Origin: Otatea glauca
Taxonomy: Eukaryota > Streptophyta > Magnoliopsida > Poales > Poaceae
Assembly (NCBI GenBank): GCA_036346275.1
Contig: JAYEVK010000385.1
Location: forward strand, 1 to 64,000
Reading direction: 5' to 3'
DNA length: 64,000 nt
Under the pieces are notes generated by a model. The model did not search any database, was not told the DNA's origin, and was given only the letters and a program-made list of their open reading frames with translations. Made by a program: the position numbers and the translations under genes. How positions within the stretch are numbered: position 1 is the first letter of the stretch; each line of letters starts with the position of its first letter. Below are positions 1 to 9,282 of the stretch, one piece after another.

Positions 1-326
1 CGTAATGAGGCACGGGGCTCGACTCACAACAAGACGCCGTCGACCAAGTCGACGAGGCGCATGACGTGGCCATTCTGCGATCGACCAAGTACCAGCAAAC
101 ACTGCGACGCTACCACGGTCATCGGATCCGTGGCGATCTTTCAGCGTGGGCGACTGATTCTCGCTTTGATTGATCCAACAAAGACGACCACAAGCTCTCA
201 CCTCCACAGGAAGGCCCTTCACCGTGGTGGAAGTCCTCGACCGGTACCTTCGACTCAAGGATGCAGATGGCAACGTCGTCTCCAACGCGTGGAACATAGA
301 AAAGTTAAGGCGATTCTATCCCTAAA
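1..326 (+). pseudogene. Tat-type pol C-terminal tail (degenerate)
   Basis: This is the extreme C-terminus of a Ty3/gypsy polyprotein, the integrase tail. One frame from about 46 to 160 reads YQQTLRRYHGHRIRG. After frameshifts, the end reads KLSPPQEGPF...RLKDADGNVVSNAW and finishes with a TAA at 324-326. KLSPP-x-EGPF followed by VVSNAWN and LRRFYP is a hallmark of Tat-clade elements. There are at least two frameshifts, so this copy cannot encode an intact tail as assembled. The antisense gene and 3' LTR downstream confirm the identity. Confidence 0.8.
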
Positions 327-392
327 ACTCTTTCTTATCCCTCGCACCTTTTTGCCCTGCCTCCAAGTCCACTCGGGGCTGCCAGCTCGCAC

Positions 393-815
393 ACTCACAT
401 GGGTCGGTGATCCGACCGGCCATTGGGTTCCCCCTAAGCTGTAACCCTCTCGACCCAAGCGCTACGGCCTACGCCCCTGCGGCTACGGTTGCTAAGTAGC
501 GCTTCGTGGAAGAAGGAAGTGCCCACACGGAGCGACCCGTGATCGGTCGGAAACACTCCTTTCCCACGTGAGTACAGGTGAGCGTTTCCTAGCCAAGCTC
601 CTGTTCACTCACGCGGGTCGGTGACCCGACCGGCCATTGGGTTCCCCCTAAGCGATAACCCTATCGACCCAAGCGCTACGGCCTACGCCCCTGCAGCTAC
701 GGTTGCTAAGTAGCGCTCGTGGAAGATGGAACTACCCACTCGGAGCGACCCGTGGTCGGTCAAAAATACCCCTATCCTGCATAAGTGCGGCTGGGCGTTT
801 CGTAGCCAAGTTCTT
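393..815 (+). repeat. 214-bp direct duplication downstream of Tat pol
   Basis: Two consecutive copies of one block, about 393-606 and 607-815. Both open with ACTCAC-x(2)-GGGTCGGTGA and share the CCGACCGGCCATTGGG core, the GCTACGGCCTACGCCCCTGC segment and a CGTAGCCAAG-like end. Each also contains a GACCCGTG-x-TCGGTC inverted motif. Neither copy is coding. From 816 to 1115 I see no gene, only the degenerate tail of the antisense gene. Confidence 0.85.
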
Positions 816-1115
816 GCTCTCTTCGCGCTTCCCTCGCAAATGATAACACACCAACCTACACTTGAACGATCCCTGCGGTTTCTAAAGCTATGAGTGCGAA
901 AGTGTTAAGTAGCAACAGAAAGTCACGGAGGACAAGTCGAAACTTGCGAAACTTCAAAATCATTGTATACAAAGGTCTTTACATTGCTAAAGACAAGACA
1001 TCTAACTTTTTTCCTACTCTCGGTGGAGGACGCTCTGCGGCGTTATCACGGCGGCGATCACCCGGGCGTGCGACTTTGCGGAACTTCGAACCTCGATCTC
1101 CTCGCCGGTCCGGTT

Positions 1116-1429
1116 TCAACGATCCCACTTCTTGGCGGTGGCAAGGTCGATACCGTCGTAGTGGGAGATGGTGCAGACAAGCGCCGAAGAGGCTCCGAGC
1201 GTGACGCCTTCGCTCACCGAGTTCACGACGTGCTCGGGCACGCGGGCTAGCTCGGTGGCAAGCGAACTCGGACCCGACATGGTCCCGAGCAATCGGTCGC
1301 AGACATCCCGGGCGACCCCTCAAAGGGTCGCCAGCTAGGACCGATCCGTCTCCGCCAACTGCAGCGCCGTTAAGGCCACGTCCCGCGCCGTGGACGCCAC
1401 GTCGCGAGCCTCCACTGCCAGTCTAAGCG
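1116..1429 (-). pseudogene. Antisense Tat gene, C-terminal exon part (split by insertion)
   Basis: Read on the minus strand, this continues the frame that stops at 5546 across the inserted Tekay element. The frame carries residues such as LAVEARDVASTARDVALTAL and later ELARVPEHVVNSVSEGV and SSALVCTISHYDGIDLA, the usual C-terminal region of Tat antisense proteins. Two in-frame stops interrupt it, and a TGA lies at complement(1116..1118). The in-phase continuation on either side of the insertion shows that the insertion was clean. The function of the antisense protein is unknown. Confidence 0.65.
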
Positions 1430-1763
1430 TGTAACATCCCAAAATTTGAGTTTTGGAATGTTTGATTTCAAAAATAAACCATTTGCATTTTCTTGAATTA
1501 ATTCCAGCTTAATTTGAATTTTCCATAAATGAAAGGATTTAATTTGACGAAACTATTCATTAAACTCAAGATTTTCAATTTTAGTTGGGTTCATTGTGCC
1601 CCAAGGAATTTTTCTGTATTTTTGGGGATTTTTCTGAATTTATTTGAATTTATTTGAATCTCTGGAAATTTCTAAAAACGAAAAAACGTTTTAATTTTCA
1701 AAAAAAGCCTCTCTGGCCGAATCTTCTCCAGCCCACCGCCTCAGCCTGCGCTCCCGCGTCGGC
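1430..1763 (+). repeat. 5' LTR fragment of the deleted Tekay element
   Basis: This stretch matches 2835-3170 almost base for base, including the TGTAACATCCC start and the GCTCCCGCGTCGGC stretch. It then switches abruptly to integrase coding sequence at about 1764. The break is sharp, consistent with a single deletion or template switch. Confidence 0.9.
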
Positions 1764-2306
1764 TTGGGTTTCATCACTGGATTTCCGAAAACCCAAGCAG
1801 GTTATGACTCGATCTGGGTAATAGTGGATCGATTGACTAAGGTAGCTCACTTTATTCCAGTTAAGACTACCTATGCAGGAGATAAATTAGCAGAATTATA
1901 TATGTCAAGGATCGTCAGTCTTCACGGAGTGCCCAAGAAGATAGTGTCGGATAGAGGAAGCCAGTTTACCTCTCATTTTTGGCAGAGTCTGCATGAAGCC
2001 ATGGGAACTCATCTCAGGTTCAGTACTACTTATCACCCTCAAACCGATGGACAGACTGAGCGTGTGAATCAGATCCTTGAGGATATGTTAAGAGCTTGTG
2101 CCATAACTTATGGTGCTAAGTGGGATAAGTGTTTACCCTACGCCGAGTTTTCGTACAACAATAGTTATCAAGCCAGTCCGCAAATGTCGCCTTTTGAAGC
2201 CTTATATGGAAGGAAGTGCAGAACCCCTCTCAACTGGAAGGAGTTGGGAGAAAGACAATTGTTTGGCCCTGCCATCTTTGAAGCCAAGAGCAAGTCAATT
2301 AATTGA
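1764..2306 (+). pseudogene. Integrase core (Ty3/gypsy), 5'-truncated
   Basis: A 180-codon open frame covers the DDE catalytic core: GFITGFPKTQ and YDSIWVIVDRLTKVAHF (first Asp), IVSDRGSQFT (second Asp), HPQTDGQTERVNQ (Glu region), then YNNSYQASPQMSPFEALYG. The catalytic residues look intact, but the zinc-binding N-terminus is missing and the frame begins at a TTG created by the deletion junction. A premature stop at 2304-2306 cuts off the C-terminus. It probably has no function. Confidence 0.85.
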
Positions 2307-2823
2307 GACCGTTTGAAGATCGCTCAAGCCGACGCGAAGAGTTATCACGAGATAATCGTCGAGAGATTTAAGTTTTGAGCCCAATGATTATGTGTATCTC
2401 GAGTCACCTCTCAAAGGAGTTAAGAGATTTCAAGTAAAAGGAAAGCTTGCCCCTAGATATGTGGGACCGTTCAAAATCTTGGAGCGAAGAGGCGAGGTTG
2501 CCTACAAGTTAGAATTGCCTCACTCTTTGCTTAGGAATCCATGATGTGTTCCATGTATCGCTTGATTGAAGAAATGCCTCCGGGTGCTAGAGGCAGATGC
2601 CATTGGAAGCCATTGATTTGCGGGAGGATCTTACCTACAAGGAGCAACCTGAGTGAAAATTTTGGATATAGCGAGCGTATCACGAGGAACAAGATCATCC
2701 GTTTTGCAAGGTCGGTGGAGCCATCATTGAAGAGAGAAGCAACTTGGGAGCACGAAGAGGATTTGAAGTCGAGTTTCCCCACCTATTCCCTAGCCGACTG
2801 AATCTTGGGGTCGAGATTCCATT
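2307..2823 (+). pseudogene. Integrase C-terminus and chromodomain remnant
   Basis: After the stop at 2306, shifted frames still show the Tekay-type C-terminal module: a segment matching PLKGVKRF and GKLAPRYVGPFK around 2400-2475, a VAYKLELP stretch near 2500, and chromodomain sequence near 2700-2770 with ATWEHEEDLKS. The frame is broken several times. The order integrase, then chromodomain, then polypurine tract is that of chromoviruses. Confidence 0.7.
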
Positions 2824-2834
2824 TAAGGGAGGTT
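2824..2834 (+). other. Polypurine tract (Tekay element)
   Basis: TAAGGGAGGTT lies immediately before the 3' LTR start TGTAACATCCC. It is the expected plus-strand primer site, and the other Tekay-type elements in the window have near-identical tracts. Confidence 0.8.
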
Positions 2835-5545
2835 TGTAACATCCCAAAATTTGAGTTTTGGAATGTTTGATTTCAAAATAAACCATTTGCATTTTCTTGA
2901 ATTAATTCGACTTAAATTGAATTTTCCATAAATGAAAGGATTTAATTTGACAAAACTATTCATCAAACTCAAGATTTTCAGTTTAGTTGGGTTCATTGTG
3001 CCCCAAAGAATTTTCTGTATTTTTGGGATTTTTCTGAATTTATTTGATATTTATTTGAATTTATTTGAATCTCGGAAATTTCTAAAATCAAAAACGTTTT
3101 AATTTTCAAAAAAGCCTCTCAGGCCGAATCTTCCCCAGCCCACCGCCTCAGCCCGCGCTCCCGCGTCGGCTGCTCCGCCTCGCCCGACTCCACTCTGCTC
3201 CTCCGACTGCCCGCTCCGCCCGGCCGCTCGCTCGCTTGACGGGCCCGGTAGCTGACCAGCGCCGCCACCACAAAACCTAGCGTCGGCGGCGTTGAAACCG
3301 CGTCCGCCGCCCGTCTTGAAGTCGGGTCGGACCACGGCCTCGAGACCCCTATTTAAGCCGCCGCCGCCGCCCTCAGTTCGCCGTTTTCTACGCCTCGGTT
3401 GCCCTCTGTCTCGCCGCCCGAGACTTCGTCCCCCGCCTGTGCGACCTCGCCGGAGTCCGCCGCCCTTGCCGAAGCTTCCGCCGCCTTTCCCTTCGCCGCC
3501 GGTGCATCTTCGCCTTGCCCACGTCGCCCCCTTCCCGGTCCGCCTTGTCCCGGGTCCGATCCGTCGCCGTGCGCCGTTCGCCGTGTCTTCTTCCTCGCCT
3601 CCGGTAAGCCCGCGCCGCCGCTCGCCGTCGTCCTCCTTCGCCGAATTGTGACCGCTCGATCTGCCGCGGACGTCTCGGATCCGGCCACGTCCTTCGAAGC
3701 CTGCGCTCTGTTTCCAGCCGCCCGATCTGGCCGTACCACCGATGAGTGACGCGTGGCTTGTCCACGTCACGCTGCGTCGGCCTTCGATCGGCCCAGGCGT
3801 GTGCGCTTGCGCGTCGGCTTGCGTCAGCCGTGTGCGGGCGCACGGTGAACCGAGCCCGTGCCGTGGACCGAGTCCACCAAGAGCCGGCTGACGTCAGCGT
3901 TGCGCAATAAACCGCTTTTCCCGTATAAAAATTAATCTAGAAATTCTGATTTTTAGTATTTTTTCTCTGATTTAATTTTCCAGAAGCTCGTTCTCCCTCA
4001 TACGAACTCCGATTGAGGCGATTCAAGTTTCTAAATTTTTCGAAAATCAAGATATATCTTCCAGAGCCATTTATTTTCAGTTTTGAGCTTGTTTGAGTCT
4101 CTGTTTTGTATTTATTTGGTTTCGTTGCTTCTTTTCCGGTGGCGCTAATTAGGAATGAACGAAGACTTCGAAGACCAAGAATCAGCACTAGATCAGCAAG
4201 GCAAGTCATAACCTTTGATCATATTGATCCTATGTTTAATTTACTTTTATACAATTGCATGCTATTTTGTGTATCAATGCTTACTTTATGGAAGTTGTTA
4301 TTTACCTAGTTGACATTATGCCACCTTGATTAGTTGTATGCCGTGTATCCATTGTTAACCCTAGGTTGGTACATTACTAGTTGGACATAATCATTATACC
4401 AACATCGGGTTACGTAGCTATGCTTAGACATGCTTAGATATACGTTGGGATTCATGTCACACATTGAATAATGTTAATCTTGACTTAATGAGATATTGAA
4501 TCGTGGCCGTTAGCCACTATTGTAAAATCTGTTGTACCATGGCGGGGTTGCCATTGGTCTTGGTTGAACGAATTGTTTTCCCTCGGGCAAGTGATCATGC
4601 AGTAAAGGGGGTGCTTTCTAGCATATTGGGATGTGGATGTCTTGCCTGAGACAACTTAAGGACTTAATCTTGTGCGCCATTGAACTGGGCCTAACAGTAC
4701 TACCACATGTGCGGAATGGGGACGGACCTAGGTGATTAATTTGCGTTGTCTAGCCTTGAGTCTTGCCGATTGGTGGTGTGGGTTCCGGATGGGCGGGTAG
4801 ATTCGCAGAAGCGCAAGAGGAGGCCCTAAGGGGCGAAACCTTAGCGAGCGATGCAGAGTTTAGGCAGTGCATTGTAAAGGCTTTGTCATGATATCTCTGC
4901 GACACACCAAAGGAAGTGTGTTAGTAACGTTGCACAAAGAGATGTTCATGTCTTGTGGGTAAAGTTGTACAACCTCTGCGAGTGTAAAACTATTCGAATA
5001 GCAGCGTCATGATCATGGACAAGCCCGGGAATTTCACACGGGGTATAGAGTGTTTCATAAAATGTGGAATGTGGAATTGTTGGGATGTGAACAGGGAGTT
5101 CACTGTTGTTTTGTTGTATATCATTGATCTACCGTGCATGAATATATTGCATCAATCCCCTACGGCTTGCTGAGTACCTTTGTACTCACGGCTTTATGCC
5201 CTTGTTGATCAGTTGCTGAAGGAGATAATGAATATCATGAGGAGGAATTCTATGAAGACTACGTGGATTAGGAAGGCGTTTCCCCAGATGATTGCCTTGG
5301 CATGTCGAATGGCTCAAGTTATCTTTTCCGCTGCAATAGTATTTGTTTCTTAAGCCCTTAAGGCGTAATGGTGTTAACATTGACCATAAGGTCGTTTGCT
5401 TTATTCAATAATAAATTGCTTCTTCTTAGTTAATTCGTTGTATGGAATGGTATTTCATCTATGTTTCCACTGTGTGCACTAGCGTGATCCTGGACTAGTG
5501 TAGTATACACAGAGGGTTTTGGATTTGCAAATCTGGGTCCCGACA
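2835..5545 (+). repeat. 3' LTR of the deleted Tekay element (2711 bp)
   Basis: Bounded by TGTAACA and CCCGACA. The modules are an AT-rich start, a GC-rich leader-like block (about 3120-3900) preceded by a CTATTTAAG TATA-like box near 3348, a purine-rich exon-like segment at 4153-4200, then a long U5-like AT-rich part with the CTATTCGAATAG palindrome at 4990-5001. The GC-rich block yields several overlapping open frames on both strands. None resembles a protein, and I treat them as compositional. Confidence 0.88.
4153..4200 (+). promoter_or_regulatory. Putative LTR mini-exon with GC-type splice donor
   Basis: A 48-nt purine-rich stretch follows CTAATTAG (acceptor-like) and ends CAAG|GCAAGT, the strong consensus for a GC-AG intron donor. 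It lacks ATG. A homologous, longer exon-like segment sits at the same place in the other two LTR families of this window. Splicing is inferred from sequence only. Confidence 0.4.
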
Positions 5546-6199
5546 CCGCGCCTCGATGGCTTCGCTGAAGTTCTTCTGCAGCTCTACAGACCGAAACAGC
5601 GTCAAAGGAGCCCCCCCCACAGGTCGCAACCGTGAAAACGAAAGAGGGGTCGGGTCATTACCAGCCGCGGAGTTTGTCAGAGCACGGAGCTCCTCCTCGG
5701 CCCTGGCCCGGGCCCCCTCTTGCGCCTCTTGGGTGCGCGTGACATCCCTCCGAAGGTCTTCGACGAGGGCTGCGGATTCCTCGCTCAGTTTCATCGCCGA
5801 GGCCAACTCCCCCCGAGCATCGTCCCGCTCGGTACGCATTCGTTCGGCGTCCCCCTGGGCCAGGTCACGCTCACCTTGGAGGCGGGCCGCCTCCGACCGC
5901 GCGGTCTCCTCCGCAGCGATGACAGCGTCCTTGGCGCTATTGGCCCCCGCCAGGAGGCACTCAAGCTCGGACACCCTCGCCCTTAAGGACTTATTTGTCC
6001 GACGCTCCTCGAGCAAGACCTCCGTGATCTGACCCAGCTCCAGGCGGGCCTTCTCTATCTCCGCCTGCTCACAAGCTAAGGCCTCCCGAGCATCGCGTAG
6101 CTCGGGGCGCAGCCGGTCGCACTCCTCCTCGGCAGCCGCCCTCTGACCGTGCGAGCGCTGGAGGAGCTCGGACTTGTCCCCCGAACGGACCCACAAGTG
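5546..6199 (-). pseudogene. Antisense Tat gene, coiled-coil exon
   Basis: Read on the minus strand, this is an open stretch of about 218 codons with long heptad patterns rich in E, A, R and L (e.g. EEECDRLRPELRDAREALA, EIEKARLELGQITEVLLEER, RDLAQGDAERMRTERDDARG). It should form an extended coiled coil. It begins after a TTTCGCAG acceptor and runs into the Tekay insertion at 5545, beyond which the frame resumes at 1429. Coiled coils after a Transposase_28 domain are usual for antisense proteins of grass Tat elements. No catalytic motif is visible and the role is unknown. Confidence 0.7.
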
Positions 6200-6275
6200 C
6201 TGCGAAACATGAACACCCTGTCAGTTCACCACAAACTCATCGACAGCCGCAAGGGCGGGGTATTGTTTGGCATAC
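6200..6275 (-). other. Putative intron in the antisense gene (76 nt)
   Basis: On the minus strand the segment runs from GTATGCC to TTTCGCAG. It separates two open frames that are both in phase 0 at the junction. Reading through instead meets a stop within 20 codons. Length, borders and frame all fit a short plant intron. Unspliced sequence would truncate the protein before the coiled coil. Confidence 0.6.
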
Positions 6276-6865
6276 CAGGCCGATCGGCCGGATTCCTGCA
6301 GTGATCGCATCCAACGCCCTGTTGGAGGACTCAAGGGCGAGAGCCAGACCCTTTTGGATCTGGTTCACCTCAGCCACAGCGTGCCGAGCACCCTCCTGGA
6401 GGGCCTCCCACTCCCCGTGCTCCGCCGGGTCATCCGACGCAAGGGGCGGCATGCCGATGATCGCCTCCGACGCCTGGGCCACTCCCGCCGGCGGGCTCCT
6501 GAGCGGCAGCGACAGGATCCCTCCAGGAACCGGATCGCGCAAGCCGGCGGCTTCCCCGGCGGTGGCGGCGGGAGCTCCCCTTCACCCTCCTCGGCCTCCG
6601 GGCGGGGGCCCGACTAGCCAAGGTTCGTCGGACCTTCCTCGCGCTCTGGCTCGGCCACGGCACGCGGCTGCTGCCGGCCCGCCGGCAGCTCCCAGCAACT
6701 GCTAGCCACGGCCGCGGATCATTGCCGGCCACGGCGGCTCGGACATCGCCGCGGTGCCTCGACCCCTATCGACTCAGCCGGCGATGTTGTCTCCGCCGGC
6801 AGCCCCGGCTCGACCCGCGGCTCCTCGACGTTGTCTCCGCTGCCACGGCCACCGCCATGTAAGCC
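6276..6865 (-). pseudogene. Antisense Tat gene, middle segment
   Basis: Minus-strand coding-like sequence. The 3' part (6276-6542) is open and reads AEHGEWEALQEGARHAVAEV and QIQKGLALALESSNRALDA, an amphipathic helix pattern leading into the coiled coil. The 5' part is GC-rich, with proline/glutamate-rich frames (e.g. VEEPRVEPGLPAETTSPAES) interrupted by frameshifts. No known catalytic domain is seen. Confidence 0.5.
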
Positions 6866-6942
6866 CTGCACACAGGCGGTCGATTAGAAACTACTCGAAC
6901 TATTCTACTGCAATACGACTCTGGGACGAGAAGGACACTTAC
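6866..6942 (-). other. Putative intron in the antisense gene (77 nt)
   Basis: The minus-strand borders are GTAAGTGTCC and CTGTGTGCAG, with a CTAAT branch-like motif about 25 nt before the acceptor and an AT-rich interior in a GC-rich context. These are canonical plant splice features. Frame on the downstream side is uncertain because of nearby indels. Confidence 0.55.
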
Positions 6943-7382
6943 AGCGCCGAGCGGGTGCGCGGCAACTGCGCCTTCTTTGTCGGCCCCCCTCGCGGAGGCG
7001 AGTCACCCCTCCGCTTCCCTGAGGACGCCTCCGCCAGGGGTGCCTCCACCTGAGACACGACGGCGGCGGCGCCCGCGCGGGCCCCCTCTTCCGGACCGCC
7101 ACTAGTTGACGGCCCGAACTCGAGCCCACGGTATGGGTCGTCACCACTGCAGCCACTGCTATCACTGGAGGTCGAACCCAGACCGGCCGATTCGACGGCG
7201 GTCGTGTCAGAGGCCTCCTCACCGCGTGCGGCCTTCGTCGCGCGCTCTTTCTTCTTCTTCCTCCTCCTCTCCTCTTTTCGCCTCTTACGGGCGGATTCGC
7301 GCTGCGTGGATTCCGCGCGGGCCACGGCCCTCAACTCCTTCTCCCCTGGCAGCCATGCCCGGGAGACCATCGACAAGCCCAC
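6943..7382 (-). pseudogene. Antisense Tat gene, basic low-complexity segment
   Basis: A minus-strand open frame with a very basic run (RKRRKEERRRKKKKERATKA, about residues 33-52), likely a nuclear localisation signal, followed by a serine- and glycine-rich acidic linker. It lies between the Transposase_28-like N-terminus and the coiled coil. A short 5' intron may precede it (donor-like GTAACC at 7455). The basic run suggests a nuclear protein; this is inference. Confidence 0.55.
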
Positions 7383-7455
7383 AGGAATCGCAGAAACACT
7401 AGTCAGACCAAGTACTAAGGGCTGAGGGAAAAAGGAAGAGATCTGCTCGGGTTAC

Positions 7456-8302
7456 CAGGTCCGGGGGATTGCGCGCTAAGAATGGCTTGGGGTGATCACC
7501 GCCGCCTCAGCAGAACTCCCGCCCGTGACTGTGTACACCCAGGCCTCGACCTCCGACACGGAGAGCTCCGACCTCACCATCCTCATAGGATCGGACGCCC
7601 CCTCATACTGAAACATGGGGCGCGCCCTATCCATGAGGTTGTTGCGCGCATCTTCATGAGCAGCTGCGCGGCGGCGTCACCGGTCGATCCCGCTCCCTCA
7701 CGGACTTTGATCCAGTCGTTGATCGCGGCCACCTTGTTCTTTTCCTTTCGATCGGTGCCCCAAGTCACTGAGGCCCGCCTCGAAGCCGGCGATGAACCAA
7801 GGCGCGCCTCCCGAGTTCGGGCGTAGAACCACTCAAAGTGCCACCCCCGGTTTGACGACGACAGCGTCACGTCGATATAATCCGACCCGCGGCCGCCACG
7901 CAGCTGGAAGGCCACGCCGCCTATGGGCGCCAAGGTGTCCGTCGGCTTGTCCTTCCTCAGCCGCGCGTGAAAGAAGTGCCTCCAGATCGCCCAGTGGGGA
8001 TTGATCCCCAGGAACGCCTCGCACAACGTGATGAAAACCGCTATATGGAGCTCGCCGTTGGGGTTGAGGTGGTGCACCTTCGCCTCGTAGTAATGCAGCA
8101 GCCCGCGGACGAATGGATGCAACAGGAGTCCAAACCCACGCTCAAAGAATGAGGCGGGCACGACGATTTCCTCATCCTCCGGCGAAGGGACGGCGACCCC
8201 CGTCGGCACCCTCCACTTCGAGACATCTCGCGGAGGTAGGAACCCCTTCTTCTCCAAACCAAGCGCGCGGCTGGGTTGAGCGGAGCACTCTGGCCATGAC
8301 AT
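7456..8302 (-). pseudogene. Antisense Tat gene, Transposase_28-like N-terminal exon
   Basis: The minus-strand ATG is at 8302. The frame is open for 239 codons and continues in a second frame to about 7456. Diagnostic residues are ASFFERGFGLLLHPFVRGLL, HHLNPNGELHIAVFITLCEA and FLGINPHWAIWRHFF. This matches Pfam PF04195 (Transposase_28, 'putative gypsy type transposon'), a domain known almost only from antisense ORFs of plant Tat elements and of unknown biochemical role. A TATA box lies about 145 bp upstream, so the gene probably has its own promoter. Confidence 0.85.
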
Positions 8303-8452
8303 CGCCGGAAAAAGAACAGCGAAGAGGTGAGAAAAGAGGAAGGTGGGGAGTTCTCTTCTCCGGCTCCTTTGCTCTGTTTCTCTCTTGTCTCAGGAGAAGG
8401 CAAGAAGACGGGGAAAGCAAAGGCGAGCGACTGCCTAGCGTCCCCACGCCGA

Positions 8453-8459
8453 ATTTATA
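8453..8459 (-). promoter_or_regulatory. TATA box of the antisense gene
   Basis: The minus strand reads GGCTCTTATAAATTCGGCG. The spacing of about 145-150 bp to the antisense ATG at 8302 is reasonable for a plant promoter with a short 5' UTR. Confidence 0.55.
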
Positions 8460-9282
8460 AGAGCCGAACGGACGCTAGCCGAACCGGCACCAGAACAGAC
8501 ACCACCTCGGGTGAAGTGTCGCGCATCCCATCCCTCCGGCTGCTGCGCCAACGGTAAGACAATAACTTCCAATTACCTCCTCTACGCATTTAATCTTGTC
8601 AGGACACCAGGAGGCGAAAAGACACTGTATCGAGCAGCGTGCCCCACGACCTCTCAGGTTTAGCTTTCGGGCTGGGTCGGCTGTGCCGTAACAGATACGA
8701 AAGGCCCACAGGGCTGCAACGGCCTCGAAATGGCAAAAAGAGCTTGATAGTTCGCGCCCAAGGCCCAGTCTAAGGCTGCGGGTTCCAAAGGCCTGACACA
8801 CAAGTGGGTTTAGAGCCGCCCCAGCAGAAAAATTGAGCAAGGGGCGAGGACAAGGCGAGCCCCTTGTGGGCCTCTAGTTGGGTCAGCTGATGACCCAATC
8901 GTCTTAACTCGTGTCCGAGACCATACTTCACGCTCTCCCGCGGAACCCATCGATGGGTAACGGCCGGTGTGCTGCAGTCGACGGACGGCCCAGTCCGTCT
9001 GGGATCGAGTAAAGAAAGGTTTCTCATGGGTCGCCCCAAGCGGGCCGGACACCCACGCCGGGATCGTCCGCTTGGAAAGGTCCCCCTTGTGAGGGATCTC
9101 CAGGTCCCACTCGGATCACCCATTATTAGCTCACACGAGCACGGCGTTCAAACCAACGTGGGTAAACGCGTGTCCGCTCACCCCCTCTAGGTCCCACACC
9201 TGCGGATGCGGGGGCATACACGTGGGACTGACAGCAGCCACTCCTCTCACAGATACCCTCACCAGGTGAGGATTTGGGATGG
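8460..9282. other. Non-coding spacer of the Tat element
   Basis: Moderately GC-rich sequence upstream of the antisense gene. Overlapping short open frames on both strands show no domain. The antisense promoter and its enhancers would lie here. I recognise nothing else. Confidence 0.6.

Larger units (their letters stand above)
1430..5545 (+). mobile_element. Tekay/Del-type chromovirus, internally deleted, inserted in Tat element
   Basis: It starts TGTAACATCCC at 1430 and ends GGGTCCCGACA at 5545. Only the first ~334 bp of the 5' LTR remain, joined directly to integrase. Gag, protease, reverse transcriptase, RNase H and most of the 5' LTR are gone. A polypurine tract and a complete 3' LTR follow. 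The right flank reads CCGCG and the left flank AAGCG, so the 5-bp target duplication may be CCGCG with an eroded left copy. Removing the element restores the frame of the antisense Tat gene. Confidence 0.85.

Noticed and set aside
3099..3843. Overlapping GC-rich open frames on both strands (up to 223 codons)
   Set aside because: They lie in the GC-rich leader block of an LTR, are Arg/Pro/Gly-rich in all frames, show no domain, and the block's copies in other LTRs do not keep the frames.
7399..7455. A third intron in the antisense gene (GTAACC donor with several acceptors)
   Set aside because: The possible acceptors give introns of only 34-57 nt and the frames around them are broken, so the borders cannot be fixed.
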